Shown here in pieces: positions 8,804 through 17,584 of a stretch of 64,000 nt of DNA; within the stretch, counting starts at the first letter, position 1; every line of letters starts with the position of its first letter. A program made the translations under genes and the position numbers. The DNA comes from Bacteroidales bacterium (GTDB taxonomy: Bacteria > Bacteroidota > Bacteroidia > Bacteroidales > Tenuifilaceae), in assembly GCA_013141385.1 (NCBI GenBank), contig JABFRB010000002.1:124001-188000 (forward strand). The letters are read 5' to 3'. The notes beneath the pieces were generated by a model. That model had not been told where the DNA came from and searched no databases. It saw only the letters and a program-made list of their open reading frames with translations.

Positions 8804-9478
8804 ATGTCAGAAAAGAATAAAGGATTTAGCTTCAAAAATCTGTTTATTAGGGATATAGAAGTTGACAAACAGGAAACAAAAACCCAAAATGATAGTCCCA
8901 CAAATAAAACTCCACAACCATTTGTTGGAGTTCAGGATCAATCGCTAGTGGAGGATTTCGTTCAACGTCTTCAGAATCTAATCAATCAGAACAACCAATC
9001 TGGTTTTGATTTCCTTGAATTCACTGAATCCCTTTTTGAAGAAAACCAAAATCCAGAACCGGCAGTATATAAAACAGTCTTTAGAATTGCACAAAAGATT
9101 GACAAATCGCTTACACCCTCACGGTTACTCGAAAGTGCTATGTATTATAAAGATTTAGTGCAACGAACTGCCGAAGCTGAAATTAGCAAGGGAGTAACGA
9201 AAAAATCGGATTTACAAGTTGAAAAAGACACTGAGAAAAGTAATCTGGACAAAGGATTAAAGGATACAAGAACAAAGATACAACAGCTAACCAAGCAAAT
9301 TCAGGATCTCCAAAAACAGGAGGAAAGTTTGAATGGTCAACTTTTGGTTATCGATCAAAAATATGAAGGTAAGTTTACTGATATCGACAAGAAAGTAAAC
9401 GCCATTCGTACTGCAAAAGAGCAGGTGATTACTAGCATTGTTGATATTGAAGCTGGAATAAAATCGAATCTATCTTAA
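8804..9478 (+). CDS. hypothetical coiled-coil protein, first gene of the ABC operon, 224 aa
   Basis: Begins MSEKNKGFSFKNLFIRD. No family is recognised. An N-terminal disordered part (to about 45) is followed by a helical domain (LVEDFVQRLQNLINQNNQSG) and a long coiled coil from about 125 to 205 (LDKGLKDTRTKIQQLTKQI). There is no signal peptide or membrane span, so it should be cytoplasmic. It is 18 bp upstream of a membrane coiled-coil protein and three ABC transporter genes on the same strand, so it is probably an accessory factor of that machine. Confidence 0.75.
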   Translation: MSEKNKGFSFKNLFIRDIEVDKQETKTQNDSPTNKTPQPFVGVQDQSLVEDFVQRLQNLINQNNQSGFDFLEFTESLFEENQNPEPAVYKTVFRIAQKIDKSLTPSRLLESAMYYKDLVQRTAEAEISKGVTKKSDLQVEKDTEKSNLDKGLKDTRTKIQQLTKQIQDLQKQEESLNGQLLVIDQKYEGKFTDIDKKVNAIRTAKEQVITSIVDIEAGIKSNLS

Positions 9479-9496
9479 AAATAAATAATTAGTGCT

Positions 9497-10618
9497 ATGC
9501 AAACTGAATCAAAAACAATTACCCAATTGCCAATAATGAAATATTTTGATGATGCCAAACTCATCGAAAGAGGGCAAGAAGCAATTGGAAAATGGCGAAA
9601 AGGCGAAAAACCTATTGGTGCTTTTATTGGGTTAATAATAATGGGGGTTATAGGTTATGGTGTAATCAGATGGGTAATACCTGCGGTTTTTATTGCATTA
9701 AGTCAGGTTTTAGCAGTAATTGTATCTGTGCTGGCAGTTATTTTAGTTATTATACTACTGCCTGCTATATTCAAACTTTTCCGAAGAATTGTTCGCGGAT
9801 TTCACAAAGCTATAATCCGTTGGAATCCTTTCGATGAACTCGATGAACAAAAACAAAAGATGTGGGAGACTCACGATTTGTTTTTAAAGCACAAAGCGAA
9901 AATAAAACAGCTCCGCACGGATTTTGAGCAAATGTCAAATGAAACACGTGCTGTTGCCGAAAATTCTAAAACCGAAGTTCAAAGGCAAACCAAAAAGGCT
10001 GGTGAGATTAAGAGTAAGATGGAGAAACTGATTGCCGAAAAAGGTGAAGAGATTAAGGAAACCGATGAGTATGTTGAACTTCAACAACAGTTTATCAATG
10101 CAACTTCTGCTGGTACACGCACAAATACAACACTCGAAAAAAATATTGAGTGGACCACTAAGTATTCTGCTCGTTCCAACATCTTTGCAAACCTTGACCG
10201 TAAATTGGCCATAGGTGCAACTCTTCTCGAAAACAAGATTAAGGATTTTGAGGAAAGTATAAATATTATGAAAAAGGATTGGGAAATGGCTGCAGCATCA
10301 CGCGGAGCTACAGCAATTCTTAAAGAAATCCTTGGCCCTGGTGGACAGAACTGGAAGTTGGAATACGCCCTTGAATTTGTTGCTGGACGAATTTCAGAAG
10401 ATTTGGCAATGACCGCCCAAAATCTTGAAGATTTAGAAAGAAATACAACAGCATTCAATTTCGATAGCGATGAGGCTTACGATACACTGCTCGCTATTGG
10501 CAACAAATTGGATGCGGGACAGATAGAGATTCCGAATCCTTCAAAAATCTCAAATCCGAATCACAAGCTAACCCGTGAAGAAAAGAATGCTGCAGGGCCA
10601 CTTGGTGATATTTTTTAA
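9497..10618 (+). CDS. membrane-anchored coiled-coil protein of the ABC operon, 373 aa
   Basis: Residues 40-56 and 61-93 form two strongly hydrophobic segments (GAFIGLIIMGVIGYGVI; then LSQVLAVIVSVLAVILVIIL). A basic stretch (KLFRRIVRGF) and about 270 mostly helical, charged residues follow. The topology suggests a two-helix hairpin in the inner membrane with a large cytoplasmic coiled coil. No family is recognised. The operon position suggests it works with the coiled-coil protein before it and the substrate-binding/OmpA fusion after it. Confidence 0.75.
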   Translation: MQTESKTITQLPIMKYFDDAKLIERGQEAIGKWRKGEKPIGAFIGLIIMGVIGYGVIRWVIPAVFIALSQVLAVIVSVLAVILVIILLPAIFKLFRRIVRGFHKAIIRWNPFDELDEQKQKMWETHDLFLKHKAKIKQLRTDFEQMSNETRAVAENSKTEVQRQTKKAGEIKSKMEKLIAEKGEEIKETDEYVELQQQFINATSAGTRTNTTLEKNIEWTTKYSARSNIFANLDRKLAIGATLLENKIKDFEESINIMKKDWEMAAASRGATAILKEILGPGGQNWKLEYALEFVAGRISEDLAMTAQNLEDLERNTTAFNFDSDEAYDTLLAIGNKLDAGQIEIPNPSKISNPNHKLTREEKNAAGPLGDIF

Positions 10619-10659
10619 TACTTAACCGATAAGCAAATAAACCTTAATAAATAAAGAAT

Positions 10660-12213
10660 ATGGAAACAGGATATCAAAACAAGCCAGGATTTTCAATTCC
10701 AGGATTTCCTCAAAAATGGACTTTTGGATTTCAACTGATAGTACTTTTACTGATCGTTGGTGTTATAGGAGCTGGAGTATATTTCGGCTATCCATATATG
10801 AATAAGGCATCTAAGGGAAATACAGCTGAACTACGTGCTGGATTTAACAACTTTGTTGGCTTTGCCCCTGGTATCGACATGAACGGTGGTGCTAAACCAA
10901 ATAAAGAATCCAGAATGTACAAAGAGTTTGGCGTTCTTTTCGAGGCAATAAGAATGGACGATATGCAAAAGCTTAATGATGCTTTGAAAAACGGCGACCT
11001 TGATTTTATTTTTACTACCACTGATATTTCACCTATTGGAATGGATCGCAGTAGCGACCTTGCTAAAATGTCGGTAATGCAGTTTTTAAAGATTGATGAT
11101 TCACGCGGGGCAGATGTTTTTATTGTTGATAAATCTATCAATACTGTTGCTGACCTTAAAGGTAAGAAAATTGCCTGTGCTCTAGGTTGGCCTAGCAATA
11201 CCTTACTTCATGCTACACTTGAAGCTGGTGGTCTTACCGAAAAAGATGTGCAAATTTTACCAATGGGTGATCCATTTGCAGCCAAAACAGCCTTTACTAC
11301 TGGTAATGCCGATGCTACTGTTGTTTGGTCGCCTGATGATGAAGAATGTCTAAAATCAAGAGATGCCAAGGTGTTGACAAGCACTGAATTACTTCCAAAT
11401 ATTATTATGGACGGATTTATTGCTAGAAAGGACGTTTTGGAAAAGAAGAAAGATCTTTTTGTTAAACTATCAAGAGCATGGCTTGTAGCTAATGCTGAGA
11501 TGAGCGACCCTGCAAAAATGGCTAAAGCAGCTCAGACCTACAAAATAGCATTTGAAGTTCCCGATGATGTAAGTATCATCCTTGACGGAATGAAAAAAAT
11601 CCATTATGCAAATTATGGTGATAATATTAACTTTTTTGGATTAAGCACTGATTTTACTGGTCTTACCGGGCAACAACTTTATACCAAAATGGCAAGAGTT
11701 TATAAATCTAGCTACGGAAATAACCTGACCAATATTGTTCCTTGGGCAGAAGCTTCGTTTCCTGGAGTTATTCAAGCCATTAACGACTTAAAGGGTGATG
11801 CTCATGTCGCAGAAGGGCAAATTCAGTTTGCTGCTCCAACATCTGCTGATGCAAAAACTCCTGCAGTTGCCATTAAGCCTATTATCATCAACTTTGCAAC
11901 TGGAACATGGGGGCTTACCTCTGAAATGAAAGATAAAATTGAAAATCAGCTTGGTCAATTATCGGTTGAATTTGCTGGAATGAAGGTTCGAATTGAAGGA
12001 AACACCGATAATGTTGGTGATGCATCGATGAATAGGGAACTTTCCCAAAAACGTGCGAAATCGGTTGCCGATTATCTTGTAAAAACTTACAATTTCGATC
12101 CCAACAGATTTATTATTGTAGGCAATGGCCCTGATAAACCAGTATCAAGCAATAGTACCGAAGAAGGACGTGCTACAAATCGTCGTACAGAGTTCCAGTT
12201 ACTTGGAAAATAG
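10660..12213 (+). CDS. membrane-anchored ABC substrate-binding protein fused to an OmpA peptidoglycan-binding domain, 517 aa
   Basis: A single uncleaved-looking helix (about 23-45, FQLIVLLLIVGVIGAGVYFG) precedes a periplasmic binding-protein domain of the NMT1/SsuA class (about 60-350; VADLKGKKIACALGWPSNTL, GNADATVVWSPDDE). After a linker the last ~120 residues are OmpA-like (INFATGTWGL; RIEGNTDNVGDASMN; SQKRAKSVADYL; GRATNRRTEF), the module that binds peptidoglycan diaminopimelate. The protein would bridge inner membrane and cell wall while holding a binding domain in the periplasm. The permease and ATPase follow. The substrate is unknown; relatives take nitrate, taurine, sulfonates or thiamine precursors. 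Confidence 0.9.
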   Translation: METGYQNKPGFSIPGFPQKWTFGFQLIVLLLIVGVIGAGVYFGYPYMNKASKGNTAELRAGFNNFVGFAPGIDMNGGAKPNKESRMYKEFGVLFEAIRMDDMQKLNDALKNGDLDFIFTTTDISPIGMDRSSDLAKMSVMQFLKIDDSRGADVFIVDKSINTVADLKGKKIACALGWPSNTLLHATLEAGGLTEKDVQILPMGDPFAAKTAFTTGNADATVVWSPDDEECLKSRDAKVLTSTELLPNIIMDGFIARKDVLEKKKDLFVKLSRAWLVANAEMSDPAKMAKAAQTYKIAFEVPDDVSIILDGMKKIHYANYGDNINFFGLSTDFTGLTGQQLYTKMARVYKSSYGNNLTNIVPWAEASFPGVIQAINDLKGDAHVAEGQIQFAAPTSADAKTPAVAIKPIIINFATGTWGLTSEMKDKIENQLGQLSVEFAGMKVRIEGNTDNVGDASMNRELSQKRAKSVADYLVKTYNFDPNRFIIVGNGPDKPVSSNSTEEGRATNRRTEFQLLGK

Positions 12214-12239
12214 GATATTGAAATATCTTTTTTACCATG

Positions 12240-12264
12240 AAGGAGGATACTAATTATCCTCCTT
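12240..12264 (+). terminator. intra-operon hairpin after the binding-protein gene
   Basis: AAGGAGGATA, 5-nt loop, TATCCTCCTT is a perfect 10-bp stem. Only a weak T-tract (TTTATAG) follows, so it probably works as an attenuator or mRNA-stabilising hairpin that makes binding protein exceed permease. It lies 32 bp before the permease start. Confidence 0.6.
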
Positions 12265-12295
12265 TATAGTAAATAGTCGAGAAAAATCTGAAATT

Positions 12296-13108
12296 ATGGA
12301 TACAATAAAAAACCTTTTTACTTTCGCAGGTGTCGTTGATAAAAAAACATCAACAATAGTGAGTATTTTGGGATGGGTGCTGCTAATCTTTTTCTGGTGG
12401 TTGATCCCAACACTTGGATGGATTAAATCGACCATTCTTCCCTCTCCAATAGATGTGATCTTGTGCTATAAAACCCTTTTTATAGAACGAAATCTATTGT
12501 ATAATACGGGTTATTCAATCTTTATAAACATGGGCGGGTATTTACAAGCAATGGCTTTTGCAATTCCCCTCGGATTTATGGTTGGACTAATCCCATTTTT
12601 CAGGCATCTAGTTAGCAAGCAAATTGAAGCTATTCGTTTCACGCCACTACCCGCTACAACAGGTATTTTTATGGCTCTTTTTGGCCTTGGTTTGGGTGTT
12701 AAGGTTGAATTTCTTGCATTCGGTATTTTTGTATACTTACTTCCTGCAATTGCACAACGAATAAAAGATATTGAAACCGACGATCATCTCAAAGCACTTA
12801 AGCAGACAATGTGGACTCTGAATGCTAGCCCATGGATGACTCTGAAACATTTCTATATCCCATCAGTCTTGAGTCGATTCTCAATGGATGTAATCAACCT
12901 AGTTGCAGTTAGCTGGACTTATATTGTAATTGCCGAAATGGTTAACGCACAGGGTGGACTTGGATCAATGATTTACATGGCAACTTCGCGTGGTTCACAT
13001 GTCGATCAACTTTACGCAGTCCTACTACTCATCATTTTTATAGGATTTGTACAGGATAAACTACTCAAATTGCTCGATAAAAAACTATTTAAATTTAAAT
13101 ACGCCTGA
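12296..13108 (+). CDS. ABC transporter permease, SsuC/TauC-like, 270 aa
   Basis: Six or so hydrophobic helices are visible. The cytoplasmic coupling loop near 170 (TMWTLNASPWMTLKHFYIPS) corresponds to the EAA loop of BPD_transp_1 permeases, and VAVSWTYIVIAEMVNAQGGLG is characteristic of the nitrate/sulfonate/taurine importer class. Length is normal. It sits between the binding-protein fusion and the ATPase gene. Confidence 0.9.
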   Translation: MDTIKNLFTFAGVVDKKTSTIVSILGWVLLIFFWWLIPTLGWIKSTILPSPIDVILCYKTLFIERNLLYNTGYSIFINMGGYLQAMAFAIPLGFMVGLIPFFRHLVSKQIEAIRFTPLPATTGIFMALFGLGLGVKVEFLAFGIFVYLLPAIAQRIKDIETDDHLKALKQTMWTLNASPWMTLKHFYIPSVLSRFSMDVINLVAVSWTYIVIAEMVNAQGGLGSMIYMATSRGSHVDQLYAVLLLIIFIGFVQDKLLKLLDKKLFKFKYA

Positions 13109-13162
13109 TAATAATGAAACATCCATGATAATAGCCTTAACACACACAAGAATGACTATTTT

Positions 13163-14128
13163 ATGGATGTTCCATCTGTACCTTTAAAAACAAAAAACAG
13201 ACAGATGAAAAGAAATATATTTCAAAAACAGGATGATAGTGAAAACACCGAACCAGTTGAAAGCAAAGTGGTAACGGAAAGCAACGTTGAAGGAAATAAC
13301 GATACATCTACCAATAAAGCAGCTGTCAACCAATTAACCGATATAATAAGCCTTGTTAAAATCAATCAGGTTTATACTGAAAACAAGTCTTCCAATGTTG
13401 TCTTTAAGGATTTTAATCTTAGCATAAAAGATATAAAAGACCGAGGACAATTTATTACTCTTATGGGTAAATCGGGTTGTGGGAAATCTACATTACTTCG
13501 ATACATTTCTGGGTTACAGGTACCAACTTCTGGCGAGGTTTATATCTATGGGAAAAAACGTACCGAAAAGGACAGAATTCCCATGGTTTTTCAGCAATAT
13601 ACATCGTTTGAATGGAAAACAGTATTGCAAAACGTTGCCCTTCCATTAATACTGAAAGGTGTTTCAAAGGAGGAGGCTAACGAAAAAGCCATGGAAATGA
13701 TAAAAATTGTTGGATTGGCTGGACATGAAAGCAAATGGGCAAAGTACCCAATACTGTCGGGTGGTCAATTACAAAGAGTTGCCATTGCACGTAACCTTGT
13801 TGTTAACCCGCAAATACTGCTAATGGACGAACCCTTTGGCGCATTGGACACCATTACTCGAAGGCAAATACAGCTGTTTCTTCGCTCAATATTTGAAAAT
13901 GCAAAATTGGATCCAACGGTTATATTTGTTACTCACTCCGAAAGCGAAGCTGTTTTTCTTTCCTCGGATGTTTACATTTTAGATTCAGGACCTGCATCCA
14001 TTTTACATCATTATACAATTGATTTACCAAAGGTTCGCGACGAATCAGTAAGATATTCAAAAGAGTTTACTGAGTATGTAAATAAGTTAGGTTCACTTTT
14101 GGAAGAATTGAAAAAGGAGGGAAAATAA
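13163..14128 (+). CDS. ABC transporter ATP-binding protein, SsuB/TauB-like, 321 aa
   Basis: Walker A GKSGCGKST, Q-loop in VFQQYTSFEWKT, signature LSGGQLQRVAIAR, Walker B ILLMDEPFGALD and H-loop VTHSESEA are all intact. The QQ(Y/D)..FEWKTV.QNV pattern matches the taurine/nitrate subfamily. About 65 N-terminal residues are polar and probably disordered (SENTEPVESKVVTESNVEG), which is unusual; a start at the Met codon 13205 would shorten this only slightly. It closes the five-gene operon and a terminator follows. Confidence 0.9.
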   Translation: MDVPSVPLKTKNRQMKRNIFQKQDDSENTEPVESKVVTESNVEGNNDTSTNKAAVNQLTDIISLVKINQVYTENKSSNVVFKDFNLSIKDIKDRGQFITLMGKSGCGKSTLLRYISGLQVPTSGEVYIYGKKRTEKDRIPMVFQQYTSFEWKTVLQNVALPLILKGVSKEEANEKAMEMIKIVGLAGHESKWAKYPILSGGQLQRVAIARNLVVNPQILLMDEPFGALDTITRRQIQLFLRSIFENAKLDPTVIFVTHSESEAVFLSSDVYILDSGPASILHHYTIDLPKVRDESVRYSKEFTEYVNKLGSLLEELKKEGK

Positions 14129-14149
14129 TTTGACCATAAAATAGATAGA

Positions 14150-14193
14150 AAGGGTGAAAGAGGATTAATTCTTTTTTCACCCTTCCTTTTTTT
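14150..14193 (+). terminator. terminator of the ABC-transport operon
   Basis: AAGGGTGAAA (14150-14159) pairs with TTTCACCCTT (14175-14184), followed by CCTTTTTTT. Confidence 0.8.
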
Positions 14194-14350
14194 GTTTCGT
14201 TTTAGCAATTTCAGTATATCCAAATTAATTTGCTTTACATGGAATAAACCTATTACATAAAAAGCAATAGAAGCAAATCCTGCGTAATTAAGGCAATCCC
14301 GTACATTGGACTCATTTAAAAGACTAAGATTTCATTAAAAATAAAAAATA

Positions 14351-14382
14351 TTTGCACATACAAATAATGTTATATATATTTG
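14351..14382 (+). promoter_or_regulatory. promoter of the MarR operon, with embedded inverted repeat
   Basis: TTTG (14351-14354), 20-bp spacer, TATATTTG (14375-14382): a full match to the Bacteroidota consensus. The ATG is at 14390, so the transcript would start at or a few bases before the start codon. The -33 box lies in the inverted repeat TTTG-N6-CAAA (14351-14364), a possible MarR site. Confidence 0.7.
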
Positions 14383-14389
14383 CATCGTT

Positions 14390-14821
14390 ATGTCGGATGA
14401 GAAGAATACATATTGTAAATGTTTGTATTATTCTGCAAATGCTTTGGCACGAATCATTACAAAAATAGCAGAGGAAGAGTTTGTTGTTGTTAACCTTGCC
14501 CCCAGCTATGCCTTTGTTGTAATGACTGTTAATAAAAGACCAGGACTTTTAGCTGGTGAGTTGGCCGAAATTATGATGCTTACACCTTCTACAGTAACCC
14601 GGTTGTTAGAAAAACTAGAGAATCAGCAACTAGTTAAAAGACATACTGAGGGTAGAATTACCATGATTTATCCTACACCAAAATCTGTTGAGATAAATCA
14701 AGAAATACAGGCCGCATGGTTTAAACTGTATACAAGGTATACCGATATTCTTGGAAAGGAGTTTGCTCAGCAATTGACTGAAGATATTTTTATATCGGCT
14801 GTAAAACTGGATACGAAGTAA
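14390..14821 (+). CDS. MarR family transcriptional regulator, 143 aa
   Basis: The winged helix is visible: LLAGELAEIMMLTPSTVTRLLEKLENQQLVKR as helix-turn-helix, then the wing (HTEGRITMIYPTP). The N-terminal dimer helix carries Cys residues (YCKCLYYSANALARI), which could sense thiol or electrophile stress, though this is inference. It precedes an NmrA-like gene and a flavin reductase gene on the same strand and very likely regulates both and itself. Confidence 0.9.
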   Translation: MSDEKNTYCKCLYYSANALARIITKIAEEEFVVVNLAPSYAFVVMTVNKRPGLLAGELAEIMMLTPSTVTRLLEKLENQQLVKRHTEGRITMIYPTPKSVEINQEIQAAWFKLYTRYTDILGKEFAQQLTEDIFISAVKLDTK

Positions 14822-14840
14822 TATTTTTTTAACCAAATAG

Positions 14841-14852
14841 TTGTATATACAA
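14841..14852. promoter_or_regulatory. palindrome TTGTATATACAA, candidate MarR operator
   Basis: A perfect 12-bp palindrome between marR and the NmrA-like gene, 27 bp before its start codon. MarR dimers bind palindromes of about this size. A related TTTG-N6-CAAA repeat lies in the marR promoter. Confidence 0.5.
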
Positions 14853-14879
14853 ATACAAATCAATTAAATCTACTGAAAA

Positions 14880-15776
14880 ATGAAAAATTATGTAATTACA
14901 GGTGCAACCGGAAATATCGGGAAAAACCTTGCAAAGGAATTGCTCTCAAAAGGGCAAAAAGTAAAAGTAGTTGGCAGAAATGCTGAAAAACTTCAGGAAT
15001 TAGTATCTCTAGGTGCTGAAGCGTTAGTTGGAAATGTAACCAACAGGAATTTTGTAATTAAAGCATTTGCTGGTGCTGATGCTGTTTTCTGTTTAGTTAC
15101 ACCCGATTTTCATTCTACCGATGTTCGAAAAGAGCAGAACGTGATTGTTGAAAATTATTTTGAGGCAGTAAAGGCCAATAAGATTCCAAATGTAGTTTTA
15201 CTTAGCAGTGTAGGTGCTCATCTGCGTAAGGGTGCAGGAGTTGTTGATGGACTTGGCTATATGGAGGAAATTTTTTTACAGCTTAAGGATACTAACGTGC
15301 TAAATCTTCGCCCTACCTATTTCATGGAGAATACCCTTGGAATGATTGGAACTATCAAACAAATGGGGATAGCCGGAAATCCAGTAAATCCCGATGTTAA
15401 GTTTCCTATAGTAGCAACCAAAGATATTGCTGCTGTAGCAGCAAAACGATTACTCAATTTGGATTTCAAGAACAATTCTATTGAGTTTGTTCTTGGGGCA
15501 AAGGATTATTCTTATGGTGAGATTACAGCTATTGCAGGTAAAGCAATTGGGAAAGAAGATTTAAAATATGTACAGTTTCCATACGAAGATACTATAAAAA
15601 GTATGGTTGCTTCCGGTTTTTGTGGTGAGGATGCTGCAAAGCTAATGGTAGATCTTGCTAAAGCCATAAATGATGGTACTTTACTTAACGGTCATACACG
15701 TACTGCGGCAAATACAACACCTACCACGTATGATGAGTTCTCCAAAACCTTTGCTTGGGTGTATCAAAACAGCTAA
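14880..15776 (+). CDS. NmrA-like NAD(P)-binding Rossmann protein, 298 aa
   Basis: The N-terminal GATGNIGKNLAKEL is the dinucleotide-binding loop of atypical short-chain dehydrogenases. Later segments (VFCLVTPDFHSTD, NVVLLSSVGAHLRKGAG, NLRPTYFMEN, DIAAVAAKRL) match NmrA/QOR2-type NAD(P)H-binding proteins, which act as redox sensors or reductases. It is the second gene of the MarR operon and a flavin reductase follows, so a role in reductive detoxification of quinones or electrophiles is plausible. Confidence 0.9.
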   Translation: MKNYVITGATGNIGKNLAKELLSKGQKVKVVGRNAEKLQELVSLGAEALVGNVTNRNFVIKAFAGADAVFCLVTPDFHSTDVRKEQNVIVENYFEAVKANKIPNVVLLSSVGAHLRKGAGVVDGLGYMEEIFLQLKDTNVLNLRPTYFMENTLGMIGTIKQMGIAGNPVNPDVKFPIVATKDIAAVAAKRLLNLDFKNNSIEFVLGAKDYSYGEITAIAGKAIGKEDLKYVQFPYEDTIKSMVASGFCGEDAAKLMVDLAKAINDGTLLNGHTRTAANTTPTTYDEFSKTFAWVYQNS

Positions 15777-15822
15777 TATTGCATCAGAGGAGTATTAGTG
15801 CATGAATTTTTAAAATGTAGTT

Positions 15823-16389
15823 ATGGAAAAAATTAAAATTGAAAACAATGTACTTATCCCAATGCCAATGAGCATTTTGGGTGTAAAAATCAATGGAAAA
15901 GAGAACTACATGGCAGTTGGTTGGATTTGTAGAGTTAATGCAAATCCACCCATGATTGCCATGGGAATTGGGAAGCGTCATTTTAGCATAAAAGGAATTG
16001 AGGAGAACAAGGAGTTCAGCGTAAATTTTCCCAGCGAAGAACAATTGGTCGAAACAGATTATGTTGGCATATATTCTGGTGCCAAAGATGATAAATCAAA
16101 AGTTTTTAAAGCAAGCTATGGGGAATTAAAGAATGCTCCGTTAATTGATGAGGCTCCATTAAGCATGGCTTGTAAGTTGGTTGATATCGTTGATCTACCA
16201 ACTTACTCTATTGTAATTGGCGAAATAGTTGAGGCCTATTGTGATAAAACTGTTTATACGGGCAGAAATATTGATTTCAGCAAAATGAAAGCGTTTTTTC
16301 TGACGATGCCAGATAATAAGTACTGGTCGTTTGGAAATGAAATTGGCAAGGCTTGGTCCGATGGAAAGGATTATTTAGTTCAAAGCTAA
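15823..16389 (+). CDS. flavin reductase family (FMN-binding split barrel) protein, 188 aa
   Basis: The order and spacing of motifs fit flavin reductase-like proteins: PMPMSILGVKINGKENYMAVGW at the start, then PPMIAMGIGKRHFSIKGIEENKEFSVNFPS for the flavin-binding barrel, and a later LVDIVDLPTYSIVIGEIVEAY. It is soluble with no signal. It closes the MarR operon and a hairpin terminator follows. Confidence 0.9.
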   Translation: MEKIKIENNVLIPMPMSILGVKINGKENYMAVGWICRVNANPPMIAMGIGKRHFSIKGIEENKEFSVNFPSEEQLVETDYVGIYSGAKDDKSKVFKASYGELKNAPLIDEAPLSMACKLVDIVDLPTYSIVIGEIVEAYCDKTVYTGRNIDFSKMKAFFLTMPDNKYWSFGNEIGKAWSDGKDYLVQS

Positions 16390-16421
16390 GATCAATTTAA
16401 ACGATAGGTATAAAATTGTTT

Positions 16422-16447
16422 AGGACGAGGTAAATACTCGTCCTTTC
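16422..16447 (+). terminator. terminator of the MarR operon
   Basis: AGGACGAG (16422-16429), GTAAATA loop, CTCGTCCT (16437-16444), then TTCT. The same stem and nearly the same loop recur at 20629-20651 after the lipoprotein gene. Confidence 0.7.
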
Positions 16448-16690
16448 TGATATTAAAAGAGTCTCAATTTGAAAATATTTTACTTGAGGTTACTATATTT
16501 TAACAATAGCTACCTGCTACTTGATTTTGCGAAGGACATAAAAATAAACATTAGTAACTTTCTTGTAATCTAGTCGTCATTATTAGATAATATTTTCATT
16601 GCGGGTTGGCATAAATCAATTCAACCATGTCATTAGCAGTTATATTCAAAAAAAAATTATTAAACTATTCGTTAAAGAGATATATTAGCA

Positions 16691-16698
16691 TACTTTTG
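16691..16698 (+). promoter_or_regulatory. -7 box of the MCE operon promoter
   Basis: TACTTTTG matches TAnnTTTG. TTCG at 16668-16671, 19 bp upstream, is a near match to the -33 box. The leader to the MlaE start would be about 85 nt. The rest of the 16448-16786 gap holds nothing else that I can identify. Confidence 0.5.
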
Positions 16699-16786
16699 CA
16701 CCCGAAAACTTAGGTTGGCGGCATACTTTTTGTTTAAGCAAGAGTTTTTATCCGAAAAAGCAGATGAACCATTGTAGTTTAAAGGA

Positions 16787-17581
16787 ATGTACGGCGACAG
16801 AATAAAAAAACATATTTTCACCAGAAGGGTTGACCAGTTTTTTAGAGATGTTTACGATATCAGTAAGTTCTTTAAAACGTTTTTTAAAGAAGCGTTCAAA
16901 AGACCTTTCCATTTTAACGAGCTGATAAATCAGTGCTACGAGGTTGGCTTTAGATCTCTACCTCTGATTACCCTAACAGGCTTTATTATTGGAATTGTTT
17001 TTACTATACAATCCCGACCACCGTTAGAAAACTTTGGAGCTTCATCATGGTTACCCTCATTAATGGGCATTGCAATCATAAAATCATTAGGACCATTAGT
17101 AACCTCGCTTATTTGTGCTGGGAAGGTTGGTTCTGGTATTGGCGCCGAATTAGGCTCCATGAAAGTAACGGAACAGATTGAGGCCATGGAGGTTTCATCC
17201 ATTCATCCTTTTAAATTCTTGGTTGTTAACAGGATATTAGCTACCACCATCACTATTCCTATTCTTTCCTTTTATTGCTGTTTCATTGCCCTGATGGGTT
17301 CATTTATCAATGTTCATTTTGAAGAGAGTAGCAGTATAATAACCTTCTATCAGAATGCTTTTTCCACTATAACATTTATCGATATTATTGAATCTACAAT
17401 AAAAGCAGTTACTTATGGATTCACAATTGGCTTTGTTGGATGCTATAATGGTTACAATGCTTCGCAGGGAACTCGTGGAGTAGGAAAGGCGGCAAACCTA
17501 GCAGTGGTGTATGCTATGTTCATTATTTTTATTGAGGAGATACTGATTGTCCAAATTTTCACTTGGATTATTAATTCTTAA
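16787..17581 (+). CDS. mlaE: MlaE-family ABC permease, 264 aa
   Basis: Typical MlaE/YrbE features: an amphipathic N-terminal region, then ITLTGFIIGIVFTIQ, a conserved LGPLVTSLICAGKVGSGIGAELGSMKVTEQIEAMEV block and a C-terminal IGFVGCYNGYNASQGTRGVGKAA. The family forms the inner-membrane core of Mla-type transporters that move phospholipids between the two membranes. An ATPase (3 bp later) and an MCE protein follow. The symbol is by homology; the Bacteroidota system may not have the same direction or substrate as E. coli Mla. Confidence 0.92.
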   Translation: MYGDRIKKHIFTRRVDQFFRDVYDISKFFKTFFKEAFKRPFHFNELINQCYEVGFRSLPLITLTGFIIGIVFTIQSRPPLENFGASSWLPSLMGIAIIKSLGPLVTSLICAGKVGSGIGAELGSMKVTEQIEAMEVSSIHPFKFLVVNRILATTITIPILSFYCCFIALMGSFINVHFEESSSIITFYQNAFSTITFIDIIESTIKAVTYGFTIGFVGCYNGYNASQGTRGVGKAANLAVVYAMFIIFIEEILIVQIFTWIINS

Positions 17582-17584
17582 AAA

